A DNA stretch of 40,810 nt from an uncultured Clostridia bacterium (GCA_947648385.1 CANSNO010000011.1:1-40810), one strand, 5' to 3'; counted from the stretch's first letter, positions 19,456 through 28,049 are shown. Notes: generated by a model from the sequence alone, not told the origin. Numbers and translations are program-made.

Positions 19456-22400
19456 TTACTTGTTACTGCCTTCTGAAAAAGATTCCCCTGCGTTGACCAA
19501 CCCAAAATATTTTTCAAAGAATGCCTTCAGTTTTTCAATAACTGTCTGCTTCTTTTTGTCACGGGAGCCACCGCCACCAAAACGAGATACTGGCGGCATC
19601 AGACGATCAACATCTGTGCCCGTTGTTTTGAGGACGCCATCACGGAAAGCGTTCTCTACAAACTTTCTGGTCTCCTCGGGCTTCAGTTTTTCTTCATCAA
19701 TCAAAGCTTGGATATCTGTTTCACGCTGATCTTTTACAAAGCGTTGCCAGTCTGCGTTGACATCGGTTTTTGTATTGATGGTGGCAATAAAGTTTTCGAT
19801 CAATTCCTTTTTAGATCTGAGCTGCAAACTGGACTTAATCGCCTTATCAATCGCAACAAGGATTTCTTTGTCTTCGCAGTTGCCGTCATGGTATTTCATA
19901 ACCAGCATCAGAATATAGTCGATGTTGACTTCAACCTGTTTGACAAGTTCCATTTCAAAGACAACATCATCCATGATACTATCTTTGCTTCCCGGCTTCG
20001 GTTTGATTTCATCGTACACATCATGGTAGGTACCTGTGTAGTCTTGGAAATCAATAGGAGACAAAATTTCGTTTCCTGCAAAGCGGTCAAAAGCCGACAG
20101 AATGTTTCTCAGACGCAGAATGTTACCAAACAGAACAATAAAATCCTTCTTGTTCTGCTCGCCGATGATTGGCTGTCCCAATGGGTATTTCTGCAACAGC
20201 TCGGCGATACGTTCTTCATAGCCTTTCTGCTCACGTCCCTTTTCATCAACACAACCATAGTAATAGTCTTCGTAAGATTTCAGAAGAACAATACCATTAG
20301 CTTCTTTGTCACCGAATAAGGCAATGGCTTCGTTGGTTTCTTTTTCAAGATCACGGAAGCAAACAATATTGCCAAAAGTCTTAACGGAGTTAAGGATGCG
20401 GTTGGTTCTTGAAAATGCCTGAATCAGACCATGCATTTTCAAATTCTTGTCTACCCAAAGAGTGTTGAGCGTCGTTGCATCAAAGCCCGTCAGGAACATA
20501 TTTACCACAATCAGCAAATCAACCTCACGCTTTTTCACTTTGTCAGAGAGGTCTTTGTAATAGTCTTGGAAGCCCTTGCTGGATGTGTCAAAGTTTGTTT
20601 TGAAAGTCTTGTTGTACTCGTCAATCGCCATGTCCAGAAAATCACGAGAACTCTGGTCAAGGCCATCGGTATCAAAACTTTCATCATCCAAGATGCCGTC
20701 TGCGCTGTCTGCTTCGTTAGGAGCAAACGAGAAGATAGTGGTAATCGTCAAATCACGGTGCTGTTCTGCAATCTGCTTTTTTAGTTCCAGATAGTATTTT
20801 TTGCATACAGGAATGGAGCTGACAGCAAGCATGGAGTTGAATCCATTCACACGCTGACCCTTCAGACTGTAATAGGAATTTCGCATGGTCTTTTGGTCAA
20901 AGTGTTCCAGAATGTACTTTACAACCTCGGAGATACGTTCCTGAGAAGCGAGCGCTTCCTCGGTATCAATAGCAGTAACTTGCTTATCCTGCTTTCCGTC
21001 CTTTTTCTTTACCGTATTGATATAGTCAATGCGGAACGGCAAAACATTTCCGTCATTGATGGCGTCAACGATGGTGTAGGTATGGAGTTTATCACCAAAT
21101 GCCTGCTCAGTAGTTTTCAGATTTGGATTTCCGCCAGTACCTGCATTGACCGAGAAAATCGGAGTGCCCGTGAAACCAAAGATGTGATAGTTTCTAAAGT
21201 ATCTGTGTACTTTAACAACCTTTTCACCTTTTTTGATCTGACCGCCCACAATTCTCGTATGCATATCACCGAACTGGCTTCTATGGCATTCATCAAACAC
21301 CAAAACAATATGCTTATCCCTAATGGGATGCATGGGGTTCTTCTGAATAAAGACATCCAACTTCTGAATTGTAGTTACGATAATTCGAGAAGTAGAATCC
21401 TCAAGCTGCTTCTGCAGAATAGCCGTGCTCTTATTGCTGTTGGCAGCACCTTTTTCAAATCTGTCATACTCTTTGATGGTCTGATAGTCCAAGTCCTTGC
21501 GGTCAACAACAAACAGCACCTTATCAATGTAGGGCAAGTTTGTAGCAAGCTGTGCCGTCTTGAAAGAGGTGAGGGTTTTGCCGCTGCCAGTGGTGTGCCA
21601 GATATAGCCACCCGCTTCGATCTTTCCGGTTTTCTTGCTGTTGGAGGATGTTTCGATTCTGTTCAAGATGCGTTCTGTTGCAACGATCTGATAAGGACGC
21701 ATGACAAGCAGCAGTTCCTCAGATGTAAACACGCAATACTTTGTCAGAATATTCAGCAGGGTATGTTTGGCAAAGAACGTCTTTGTGAAGTCAACAAGGT
21801 CTGCAATAACTCTGTTGTTGCCATCTGCCCAATAGGAAGTGAACTCAAAGCTATTGGAAGTTTTCTTGCTGTGCTTTTTGCCGGTGCCGTCATTCTCTTT
21901 GATATGGCTTGCTCTCGTGGTATTGGAATAATATTTCGTGAATGTGCCGTTGGAGATTACAAAAATCTGCACATACTCATAAAGTCCGGAGCCTGCCCAG
22001 AAGCTGTCTCGCTGATAGCGATTAATCTGGTTAAAAGCTTCCTTGATCGCAACACCACGGCGCTTCAGCTCCACATGAACCAACGGTAGACCGTTCACAA
22101 GAATGGTCACGTCATACCGTGTGTCGTGATTTCCGGCACCTTCTTCATACTGATTGATGACCTGCAAACGGTTGTTGTGGATATTCTTTTTGTCAATCAG
22201 GTAGATGTTTTGCGTTCTGCCATCTTCGCAAGTCAGGTTCTGTACATAGTCTTCCTGAATCTTACGAGTCTTTTCCACGATGCCTTCGTTGGCGTTGGCA
22301 ATCTTGGATTTGAAGAAGGTTTCCCATTCTTTATCCGTGAAGCTGTACTGGTTAAGGCGTTCAAGCTGCTTGCGAAGGTTAAGGACAAGATCTTCTTCGT

Positions 22401-22563
22401 TGTGAATGGACACGTACTCATAGCCTTGTTCGCCAAGCATTTTGATGAAGGCCGCTTCCAAAGCGGCTTCGCTTTGATATGCGTCTGAGCGTTTAGCTTG
22501 TGGTTCATATTCGGTTACAACGGTACTTTCGTTGGAAGAAAGTACGATGTTATATGTACTCAT
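19456..22563 (-). CDS. hsdR: Type I restriction subunit HsdR, EcoR124 (IC) family
   Basis: HsdR is the motor and nuclease subunit, which translocates DNA and cuts it at a distance. The nuclease site is D151...E165-x-K167 (in YDVTILV and VHVELKRRG), followed by the QxxxY motif QINRY. These are the same positions reported for EcoR124I. Walker A is TTGSGKT (about 324-330), Walker B is DECH (424-427), and FTGTP is motif III. The C-terminal helical domain binds HsdM. The 1035 residues match EcoR124I HsdR (1038). The frame is intact. It starts 18 bases after unknown gene B, with GGGAGG upstream, and is the last gene of the operon. Confidence 0.96.
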   Translation of the reverse strand: MSTYNIVLSSNESTVVTEYEPQAKRSDAYQSEAALEAAFIKMLGEQGYEYVSIHNEEDLVLNLRKQLERLNQYSFTDKEWETFFKSKIANANEGIVEKTRKIQEDYVQNLTCEDGRTQNIYLIDKKNIHNNRLQVINQYEEGAGNHDTRYDVTILVNGLPLVHVELKRRGVAIKEAFNQINRYQRDSFWAGSGLYEYVQIFVISNGTFTKYYSNTTRASHIKENDGTGKKHSKKTSNSFEFTSYWADGNNRVIADLVDFTKTFFAKHTLLNILTKYCVFTSEELLLVMRPYQIVATERILNRIETSSNSKKTGKIEAGGYIWHTTGSGKTLTSFKTAQLATNLPYIDKVLFVVDRKDLDYQTIKEYDRFEKGAANSNKSTAILQKQLEDSTSRIIVTTIQKLDVFIQKNPMHPIRDKHIVLVFDECHRSQFGDMHTRIVGGQIKKGEKVVKVHRYFRNYHIFGFTGTPIFSVNAGTGGNPNLKTTEQAFGDKLHTYTIVDAINDGNVLPFRIDYINTVKKKDGKQDKQVTAIDTEEALASQERISEVVKYILEHFDQKTMRNSYYSLKGQRVNGFNSMLAVSSIPVCKKYYLELKKQIAEQHRDLTITTIFSFAPNEADSADGILDDESFDTDGLDQSSRDFLDMAIDEYNKTFKTNFDTSSKGFQDYYKDLSDKVKKREVDLLIVVNMFLTGFDATTLNTLWVDKNLKMHGLIQAFSRTNRILNSVKTFGNIVCFRDLEKETNEAIALFGDKEANGIVLLKSYEDYYYGCVDEKGREQKGYEERIAELLQKYPLGQPIIGEQNKKDFIVLFGNILRLRNILSAFDRFAGNEILSPIDFQDYTGTYHDVYDEIKPKPGSKDSIMDDVVFEMELVKQVEVNIDYILMLVMKYHDGNCEDKEILVAIDKAIKSSLQLRSKKELIENFIATINTKTDVNADWQRFVKDQRETDIQALIDEEKLKPEETRKFVENAFRDGVLKTTGTDVDRLMPPVSRFGGGGSRDKKKQTVIEKLKAFFEKYFGLVNAGESFSEGSNK

Positions 22564-22581
22564 CTGGTTCTATACCTCCCT

Positions 22582-23337
22582 TCAGAGATTACTTGAGTAG
22601 TCCAATAATTTTTTGTATGTCGGACTATTTTTTAGACTGATATGGTCAACAATGCTGAGCGTTTCATTTAGGGCTTTGAGGACAACTAAATATTCGGAAT
22701 AAATAAAGCATAAAAATGTATCTAACCCGGGAGCTACATGATTGCGATATTTCATGGCGTTACAAAAATCCGAATTTATGGCAAAAGTGATCTGCTGACT
22801 GCCTTCCTCGAGCTTGTATTCAGTATCAAAGCTGAATGAGTAAGGAAAGAAGAGGAGCAGATTTTTCTTCTTTTCCAATGTCATAAGGAACTGACAAACA
22901 TCGTTTTTAATTCCTTGTCCCTTTGGATTTTCCTTGCGCAGATCACATAGCTGCGGATAGGAGTAGTCCCTCAATGCCGCATGGATAAGCGTTGCCTGTA
23001 TTGAGCGATCCTTCTCTTTCGGAGAGCCTGTCGCCAACACCCCTTCTGCAAGAAGATATTTCTGATTTGATAATAGGCTTCTGGCTTGTAGAGGAGTATT
23101 CCCACCAATCAGCTTAAAATCCAGCTGATAAGCATCTGAAATACAATCACATTCCCCGTGTGCTTCGCTTTCCGGTGCAGAATAACTCTGCCCATGCGAC
23201 AAACTAATGAAGAAAGAGGACTTGTTTACCAATTCAAGAAGATAGCATTCATAATTACACTGTTCTTCTCCCTTTACAAATCCTTTCACAATGAGTTCCG
23301 ATGGGAGTAAATGTAACCTCAACGATTTATCGTACAC
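22582..23337 (-). CDS. Unknown gene B within the type I RM operon
   Basis: I do not recognise this 251-residue protein. It starts at GTG 23337, nine bases after GGAG, only six bases after the hsdS stop. It is soluble with no signal peptide or membrane segment. Cysteines occur in NYECYLLE, GECDCISD, QLCDLRK, DFCNAM and FLCFIY, but without a clear metal pattern. The middle (TGSPKEKDRSIQATLIHAAL, then PKGQGIKNDVCQFLMTLEKK) is basic and helical. The C-terminal third is hydrophobic and aromatic. Its place between hsdS and hsdR suggests a role tied to the restriction complex, for example a modulator, but that is inference only. Confidence 0.8.
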   Translation of the reverse strand: MYDKSLRLHLLPSELIVKGFVKGEEQCNYECYLLELVNKSSFFISLSHGQSYSAPESEAHGECDCISDAYQLDFKLIGGNTPLQARSLLSNQKYLLAEGVLATGSPKEKDRSIQATLIHAALRDYSYPQLCDLRKENPKGQGIKNDVCQFLMTLEKKKNLLLFFPYSFSFDTEYKLEEGSQQITFAINSDFCNAMKYRNHVAPGLDTFLCFIYSEYLVVLKALNETLSIVDHISLKNSPTYKKLLDYSSNL

Positions 23338-23343
23338 CAGTTC

Positions 23344-24564
23344 TCACTCCTTCTCTTTGAAGGACAACAGCTTATCCCGATAATACTCATATTGCTTTTG
23401 TCTTGCTTCAATTTCTGCGGGAAGGCCTGCGGAAATATCATTACAAAGAGTATCGAAGCGATTAAGAATATCTATCGTCTTGCGTTGCTCCTCGATGCTT
23501 ATTAACGGCAATTTGAATTTTCTTATTTTCTCCATCGGGATGTTTTGCATTGAGGATACTTGCAGTAATTTCGCAATCTGTTCCTGCTTGAACTTGTCTG
23601 TCAAGAAATAGTGCATCATATATTCGGGCAAGAACCGCTCATCTGAAATTCGTACAAGGGCTACATTGGGAGCCAAATAATACTTGTCATTTTCTTGGAT
23701 CAGAGCGACTTGTCCTACTGTACCAACGTAAGTAAAAAGCATATCGCCTATGCGAAGTTTGCTTCTTGACAACATTTCAAGATTGCTATTGTCGATGTAT
23801 TTCACATCATCCAAAACAAGATGTCCATTTTTTACATTCAAACCACGTAGAGCAATAATATCACCAGCATCTGAATATGTAACATATTTAGTAAATTCAA
23901 ATCCAGCTAATTTCGTAACGGTTGCTACTTCCCCAAGTTCAATCCATCCCACATCAGAATTTTTAACACTCGGGAACATATTAGAAGCATAGTATTCGTA
24001 TTGGGATTGTCTCGCTGTAAGTTCCGCTGTAAGTTCCGCTGTAAGTTCCGTGAAATTGTCCAGAATGCGGACAATTTCACTCTGCACAGGTAGAGGGGGA
24101 ACGGGAACTTTGAATTCTTCAGTTACCGGCAGCGAAATCTGCGGCAGAGAACCCATTCCGGCGGCAGCATCTCTAAACTTTTGAATATTATTCTTCAGAA
24201 CATAATAAAGGAATTTAACTGCGATCTTATTATCCGAAGTATATGCCCACATTTCATTTTTGAATGTAAATGGTTTTTCATAATACACTACGTCGATAAC
24301 TCCTCTGGATTGAACTAAAACAGCGGGTACTCTTATTATGTTGGCGTTTGGGATGTCTCCTTCCTTGGCGTTTATGACAGTTTTTCCGCCAGCAAATACT
24401 CGGATCTTACCATCTGAAGACTCGATTTCTTTCATCTTTCCAGCGGTGATAGGTGTACCACGTAGTCTCTGAAATACATCCTTAATTTTCTTATATTCGA
24501 CACCATCAGGGCAAAGCTTATGTATCAATTCATTCAGTTTGTTCACTCTGCTCACCCCCGTCAC
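23344..24564 (-). CDS. hsdS: Type I specificity subunit HsdS
   Basis: HsdS recognises a split DNA target through two target-recognition domains. TRD1 covers about residues 20-160 and TRD2 about 205-370. Each is followed by a conserved helix (QSQYEYYASNMF and QKQYEYYRDKLL). The first helix region contains T-ELTA-ELTA-ELTA-R (residues 172-185), the TAEL spacer repeat known from EcoR124. Length is 406 residues, against 404 in EcoR124I. Several GTG starts are possible; VNKLNELIHKLCPDGVEYKK from 24546 fits the family best. It overlaps gene A by 17-35 bases. The motif PPLPVQSEIVRILDNF marks the end of TRD1. Confidence 0.95.
   Translation of the reverse strand: MTGVSRVNKLNELIHKLCPDGVEYKKIKDVFQRLRGTPITAGKMKEIESSDGKIRVFAGGKTVINAKEGDIPNANIIRVPAVLVQSRGVIDVVYYEKPFTFKNEMWAYTSDNKIAVKFLYYVLKNNIQKFRDAAAGMGSLPQISLPVTEEFKVPVPPLPVQSEIVRILDNFTELTAELTAELTARQSQYEYYASNMFPSVKNSDVGWIELGEVATVTKLAGFEFTKYVTYSDAGDIIALRGLNVKNGHLVLDDVKYIDNSNLEMLSRSKLRIGDMLFTYVGTVGQVALIQENDKYYLAPNVALVRISDERFLPEYMMHYFLTDKFKQEQIAKLLQVSSMQNIPMEKIRKFKLPLISIEEQRKTIDILNRFDTLCNDISAGLPAEIEARQKQYEYYRDKLLSFKEKE
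24013..24048 (-). repeat. Three exact 12-bp repeats in hsdS (TAEL linker)
   Basis: The unit GAACTTACAGCG occurs three times in tandem and encodes ELTA-ELTA-ELTA between TRD1 and TRD2. In the EcoR124 family, gain or loss of one unit changes the gap in the recognition site by one base. Confidence 0.95.
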
Positions 24565-25417
24565 TAAATCCTATCGCATCCAATGCCTTTTTTATTTCGG
24601 CATTGTTTTTAATTTCTGTTTCTTTTTTCTGAATGTTCTCAAGTATCCCTACTACCAAGCGTCTTAAGGGTTCATATTCCTTAATCGCTGTATCTTCGTC
24701 CGAATTGCCGTGGGCGATTTCGCTCATTCTGCGAAACAGTTCATAGCCATTGTCAGAATAAATAACTGGAATAATGGCACATTCCTTATCGACAGCTTTT
24801 ATTACCTGTTCAAAGGATTTTGTTTTTCCATTCGACTTATAAATGTCGACACCAGCATCATTACCGACTTTTATTGTAATCTTCTCCAGAATAGCTCTTA
24901 AGTAAATTACGGCTCCGGCACCCAAGCGTTCTTTATGTGCGATATCAGCTTTATTTAACCATTCGGAAAATTTATTCTCTGTCTCCATTGGGAACTTGAT
25001 ATGCTCTGGCAGCTTAAAATTCTGCTTGACCACATGAACCGTAGGTGTTGCTGCAAAAATATCATCAGCGCCTATCAAGAACCATGCCTGTACACAATGA
25101 TTGCAATCCTTACATGCCGGGTTATCCTTGTCATAATCCATGCACTGCAGCTGGCAATCGATGCTGATCATTGTTTCATTGATAATCAGGCAATGCAACT
25201 TCTTAGGAGATACAAAAGATACGCTGTCTTTACATGTTGTTGAGTAAAACGGCAAAATGATCTTACCAATCTGGATTTCAATGAAATCGCCAGATGAAAT
25301 CAAGCAAACATCTTCCGTTTCTTCTTCAGGAGATATCGTGTATTTATCCCAGTCAATGAAAGATTCGATTACTCCGTTATTCTCACTTTTATCAGATAAT
25401 CTACTACTGAGTCTCAT
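24530..25417 (-). CDS. Unknown gene A in RM operon, DUF4145-like C-terminus
   Basis: This 295-residue protein is encoded between hsdM and hsdS. It starts three bases after the hsdM stop with GAGGG upstream. The N-terminal half has a cysteine cluster, CQLQC then CKDCNHC (about residues 88-110), that could bind zinc. The C-terminal half has AHKERLGAGAVIYLRAILEKI and ELFRRMSEIAHGNSDED. This resembles the DUF4145 helical domain, which recurs beside or fused to restriction subunits. The end is charged (KKETEIKNNAEIKKAL). The resemblance is by eye, and the function is unknown. It is not part of standard type IC operons. Confidence 0.8.
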   Translation of the reverse strand: MRLSSRLSDKSENNGVIESFIDWDKYTISPEEETEDVCLISSGDFIEIQIGKIILPFYSTTCKDSVSFVSPKKLHCLIINETMISIDCQLQCMDYDKDNPACKDCNHCVQAWFLIGADDIFAATPTVHVVKQNFKLPEHIKFPMETENKFSEWLNKADIAHKERLGAGAVIYLRAILEKITIKVGNDAGVDIYKSNGKTKSFEQVIKAVDKECAIIPVIYSDNGYELFRRMSEIAHGNSDEDTAIKEYEPLRRLVVGILENIQKKETEIKNNAEIKKALDAIGFSDGGEQSEQTE

Positions 25418-25420
25418 AAA

Positions 25421-26992
25421 TTATCCCTCTAATTCTGCAATGATTTTTGCGATTTCTGCTCTCAGCACCTGCTCCCTTGCAACAATTTCTTCGATCTCTT
25501 TATTGAGCTTTGCGATATCAATTTCTTCTCTGGTATCTTCTTGCTCAACATAGGAACTGACAGAAAGATTATAGTCCTGTTCCACAATTTCTTCGTAAGG
25601 AACACAACGGGCAAAATGCTTTTTGTCAGCACGGGCGACAAAGGCATTTACGATGTGTTCGATGTTTCCGTCAGGCCCATCGGTTAATTTGTTGTTATTC
25701 GTGACCTTTACGCACTCATTTGATGCGTCAATGAACAGAACACTGTTATCCGCTTTACTACGTTTCAAAACCATGATGCAGGTCGCAATAGAGGTTCCAA
25801 AGAACAGGTTGCTCGGCAACTGAATGATGCAGTCGATAAAGTTGTTGTCGATCAGATACTGGCGGATTTTCTTTTCAGCACCACCACGGTACATGATACC
25901 AGGGAAACAAACAATCGCAGCCGTGCCGTTAGTAGCAAGCCAAGCCAAAGAGTGCATAATAAACGCAAGGTCAGCTTTGGACTTAGGTGCAAGTACACCG
26001 GCAGGAGAGAAGCGGGGATCGTTAATCAAAACAGGGTTATCATCGCCCTCCCATTTGATGGAGTAAGGCGGATTGGAAACGATAACCTCAAAGGGTTCAT
26101 CATCCCAATGCTGTGGGTTCATCAGCGTGTCTTCGTGGGCGATATCGAACTTATCGTAGTCGATATCGTGCAGGAACATATTGATACGACAAAGGTTATA
26201 GGTGGTAAGGTTGATTTCCTGACCATAGAACCCCTGACGAACATTATCCTTGCCGAGGATTTTTGCAGCTTTCAAAAGGAGGGAGCCGGAACCGCAAGCA
26301 GGGTCGTAGACCTTGTTTACTTCGGACTTTCCTACAACGGCAATGTGGGTCAACAGCTCAGATACTTCCTGTGGAGTAAAGAACTCACCGCCGCTTTTTC
26401 CTGCGTTGGATGCGTACATGCTCATCAGGTATTCGTAAGCATCACCAAAAGCATCAATAGAGTTGTCCTTGTAGTTGCCCAGCTTCATGTCCGCAACGCC
26501 CTCAATTAACTTGACGAGATTGGCATTACGCTTGGCAACGGTGGCACCCAGTTTATTGCTGTTGACATCAATGTCATCAAACAGGCCTGCGAAATTATCT
26601 TCACTCTCGCTGCCTTTTGCGGAATCCTCAATGTTTTTGAAGATCGTTTCCAACGTCATGTTCAGATTTTCATCGCCCGCAGCCTTTTTTCTGAGGTTGC
26701 AGAAAAGTTCGGAGGGGAGAATGAAAAAACCCTTTGTCTTGACCATATCTTCACGAGCCTGTTCTGCATCTTCGTCAGACAGCAAGGCATAATCAAAGCC
26801 CTCATTGCCGGCTTCGATCTCGCCCTCGTTAATATAGTTGGTCAGATTTTCGGAAATATAGCGATAGAACATCATACCTAACACATAGGACTTGAAATCC
26901 CATCCATCTACGCTTCCACGCAGGCCGTCAGCAATCGCCCATATTGCACGATGAAGTTCATCTCTTTCTTGATCTTTTCTAATATCAGCCAT
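25421..26992 (-). CDS. hsdM: Type I N6-adenine methyltransferase HsdM
   Basis: HsdM methylates adenine in the target and, with HsdS, forms the core to which HsdR binds. The 523-residue protein has an N-terminal helical domain (FKSYVLGMMFYRYISENLTNY), the SAM motif DPACGSGSLLL (about 230-240) and the catalytic NPPY (307-310). Length matches EcoR124I HsdM (520). Its ATG overlaps the end of the ribbon-helix-helix gene by eight bases, with GGAGGAAAG as ribosome site, so it is translationally coupled to that putative regulator. The frame is intact, so an active methylase is expected. Confidence 0.97.
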   Translation of the reverse strand: MADIRKDQERDELHRAIWAIADGLRGSVDGWDFKSYVLGMMFYRYISENLTNYINEGEIEAGNEGFDYALLSDEDAEQAREDMVKTKGFFILPSELFCNLRKKAAGDENLNMTLETIFKNIEDSAKGSESEDNFAGLFDDIDVNSNKLGATVAKRNANLVKLIEGVADMKLGNYKDNSIDAFGDAYEYLMSMYASNAGKSGGEFFTPQEVSELLTHIAVVGKSEVNKVYDPACGSGSLLLKAAKILGKDNVRQGFYGQEINLTTYNLCRINMFLHDIDYDKFDIAHEDTLMNPQHWDDEPFEVIVSNPPYSIKWEGDDNPVLINDPRFSPAGVLAPKSKADLAFIMHSLAWLATNGTAAIVCFPGIMYRGGAEKKIRQYLIDNNFIDCIIQLPSNLFFGTSIATCIMVLKRSKADNSVLFIDASNECVKVTNNNKLTDGPDGNIEHIVNAFVARADKKHFARCVPYEEIVEQDYNLSVSSYVEQEDTREEIDIAKLNKEIEEIVAREQVLRAEIAKIIAELEG

Positions 26993-27194
26993 TGCGCTTT
27001 CCTCCGTTTATGTTTCCAACTGTTTTTCTGTATTTATCAGGATTTTTCAGATATGCTTCTGCCGCTTCATTGAAAAAATCAGCAAGTGAGCTATCATCCT
27101 GTATTAGTGCCAATTTCAACTGTTTGTGTAGTGACGCAGGTAAACGCACCTGTACCTGCTTATCACGATCCGATTTCAGATCTGTTTTCTGCAT
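26985..27194 (-). CDS. Ribbon-helix-helix protein heading the hsd operon
   Basis: This 69-residue protein (MQKTDLKSDRDKQVQVRLP) has the ribbon strand KQVQVRLPASLHKQL and a following helix pair (LKLALIQDDSSLADFFNEAAEAYL) typical of RHH (Arc/CopG-like) DNA binders. ATG 27194 was chosen because GGAGGTGG lies upstream; a longer reading runs through the operator. It precedes and overlaps hsdM. Directly upstream is a perfect inverted repeat overlapping the promoter, so it probably represses its own operon and could delay restriction after entry to a new host. No toxin gene is adjacent, so an antitoxin role is less likely. Confidence 0.82.
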   Translation of the reverse strand: MQKTDLKSDRDKQVQVRLPASLHKQLKLALIQDDSSLADFFNEAAEAYLKNPDKYRKTVGNINGGKRNG

Positions 27195-27210
27195 CACTCG
27201 CCACCTCCAA

Positions 27211-27244
27211 ATGATATCATTATATCTGGATATAATGATATCAT
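27211..27244 (-). promoter_or_regulatory. Perfect 16-bp inverted repeat, putative RHH operator
   Basis: ATGATATCATTATATC and its exact complement GATATAATGATATCAT are separated by two bases, 17 bases before the RHH start codon. It covers the predicted -10 element. Within each arm, ATGATATCAT is itself palindromic, so two operator half-pairs are possible. Confidence 0.8.
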
Positions 27245-27263
27245 AATTTGGTAAAAAAGTCAA
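27235..27263 (-). promoter_or_regulatory. hsd operon promoter
   Basis: TTGACT and TATCAT are separated by 17 bases on the minus strand. The -10 lies inside the first arm of the inverted repeat, which fits repression by the RHH protein. Confidence 0.65.
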
Positions 27264-27285
27264 TAGAACCGGGAAAATGCAGAAA

Positions 27286-27327
27286 AAGCCGCTCTATGCT
27301 ACCAATAAAAGCAACATAGAGCGGCTT
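27286..27327 (-). terminator. Terminator after the DUF6809-like gene
   Basis: The 13-base arms AAGCCGCTCTATG and CATAGAGCGGCTT match perfectly around a 16-base loop, followed by TTTTCTG on the minus strand. It isolates tnpV and the DUF6809-like gene from the hsd operon. Confidence 0.85.
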
Positions 27328-27342
27328 CGTCAACTTGTGAAA

Positions 27343-27609
27343 TTAGAGTTCTTCCATAACTTCTAACATCATTCGTGCGCCCAGCTTAAATCCATTCTGA
27401 AAAATCAAACAGTCTGTATTGGTTTGGTGCTCTCGCACACAATCCGTGTATTTCTCAAACAACTCTTTCTGCTCGTCCGTCATAGTGGCTTTGAGCTTTT
27501 CTTCGTTCCTGCAAATCAGTTCCAGCAGCTTCTTGTATTCTTTGTAAGAGGATGTGTCATACTCGGTCGGCTCGATATTGCCGTACCAAAACTCTTCGAG
27601 GATTCTCAT
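27343..27609 (-). CDS. DUF6809-like small protein
   Basis: This 88-residue protein starts MRILEEFWYGNIEPTEY and continues LLELICRNEEKLKATMTDEQKELFEKYTD, ending GFKLGARMMLEVMEEL. This matches my memory of DUF6809, small proteins frequent on Clostridia mobile elements and of unknown role. It is mostly helical and charged, with no membrane segment. Its start overlaps the tnpV stop by four bases (ATGA), so the pair is cotranslated. A strong terminator follows it. Confidence 0.78.
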   Translation of the reverse strand: MRILEEFWYGNIEPTEYDTSSYKEYKKLLELICRNEEKLKATMTDEQKELFEKYTDCVREHQTNTDCLIFQNGFKLGARMMLEVMEEL

Positions 27610-27971
27610 ACCGCATCCTCCTCAGAAATCATTTCACGCAGAACAATTTCCTCTGCTCGATTTCGGATGCTGTTCATGGCTCCAACCCATGTCATCTGAT
27701 CGTGCTGCTTCATGTCCTCTGTCACGCCCTCAGCAGCTTTCATTTGCTCAATGATAATTTCAAGACGGTTCTGTGCCTGCTCGTTCAAATCAGCCAGATA
27801 CGTCCACAGTTCGCCACTAAGGCACAGATCGTTAAAGCGGATGGGGTTATGCTCCTTGATATAATCTCTGTGCATACGTCCCCAACGACCAATAGGTCTG
27901 GTTTCCTCCGGTAAGCGAATATCGGGAATATAGTAATCACCGCAACGGATATAGTTCAATTCCTGCATCAT
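27606..27971 (-). CDS. tnpV: TnpV-family transposon protein
   Basis: This 121-residue protein contains GDYYIPDIRLPEETRPIGRWGRMHRDYIKEH and ends DQMTWVGAMNSIRNRAEEIVLREMI, the hallmark pattern of TnpV from Tn4451-like elements. The function of TnpV is not established. ATG 27971 was chosen: GGAGG lies five bases upstream, and a second ATG follows directly. It is the first gene from the right end of the element. Confidence 0.85.
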   Translation of the reverse strand: MMQELNYIRCGDYYIPDIRLPEETRPIGRWGRMHRDYIKEHNPIRFNDLCLSGELWTYLADLNEQAQNRLEIIIEQMKAAEGVTEDMKQHDQMTWVGAMNSIRNRAEEIVLREMISEEDAV

Positions 27972-28016
27972 ATGTACCTCCAATAAGATTCAAACATTCT
28001 GTTAAAGATAGAAAAA

Positions 28017-28049
28017 GGCGATACCTGGTTGTGAAAACCAAGTATCGCC
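28017..28049 (-). terminator. Hairpin guarding the right edge of the element
   Basis: GGCGATAC and GTATCGCC pair, with a further TGGTT / AACCA, and TTTTTC follows on the minus strand. It lies upstream of tnpV and would stop transcripts entering from the host side. Confidence 0.65.

Noticed and set aside
26985..27263. Toxin-antitoxin module
   Set aside because: The RHH gene has no toxin partner. The next gene is hsdM, with coupled translation, so a regulator of the RM operon is more likely.
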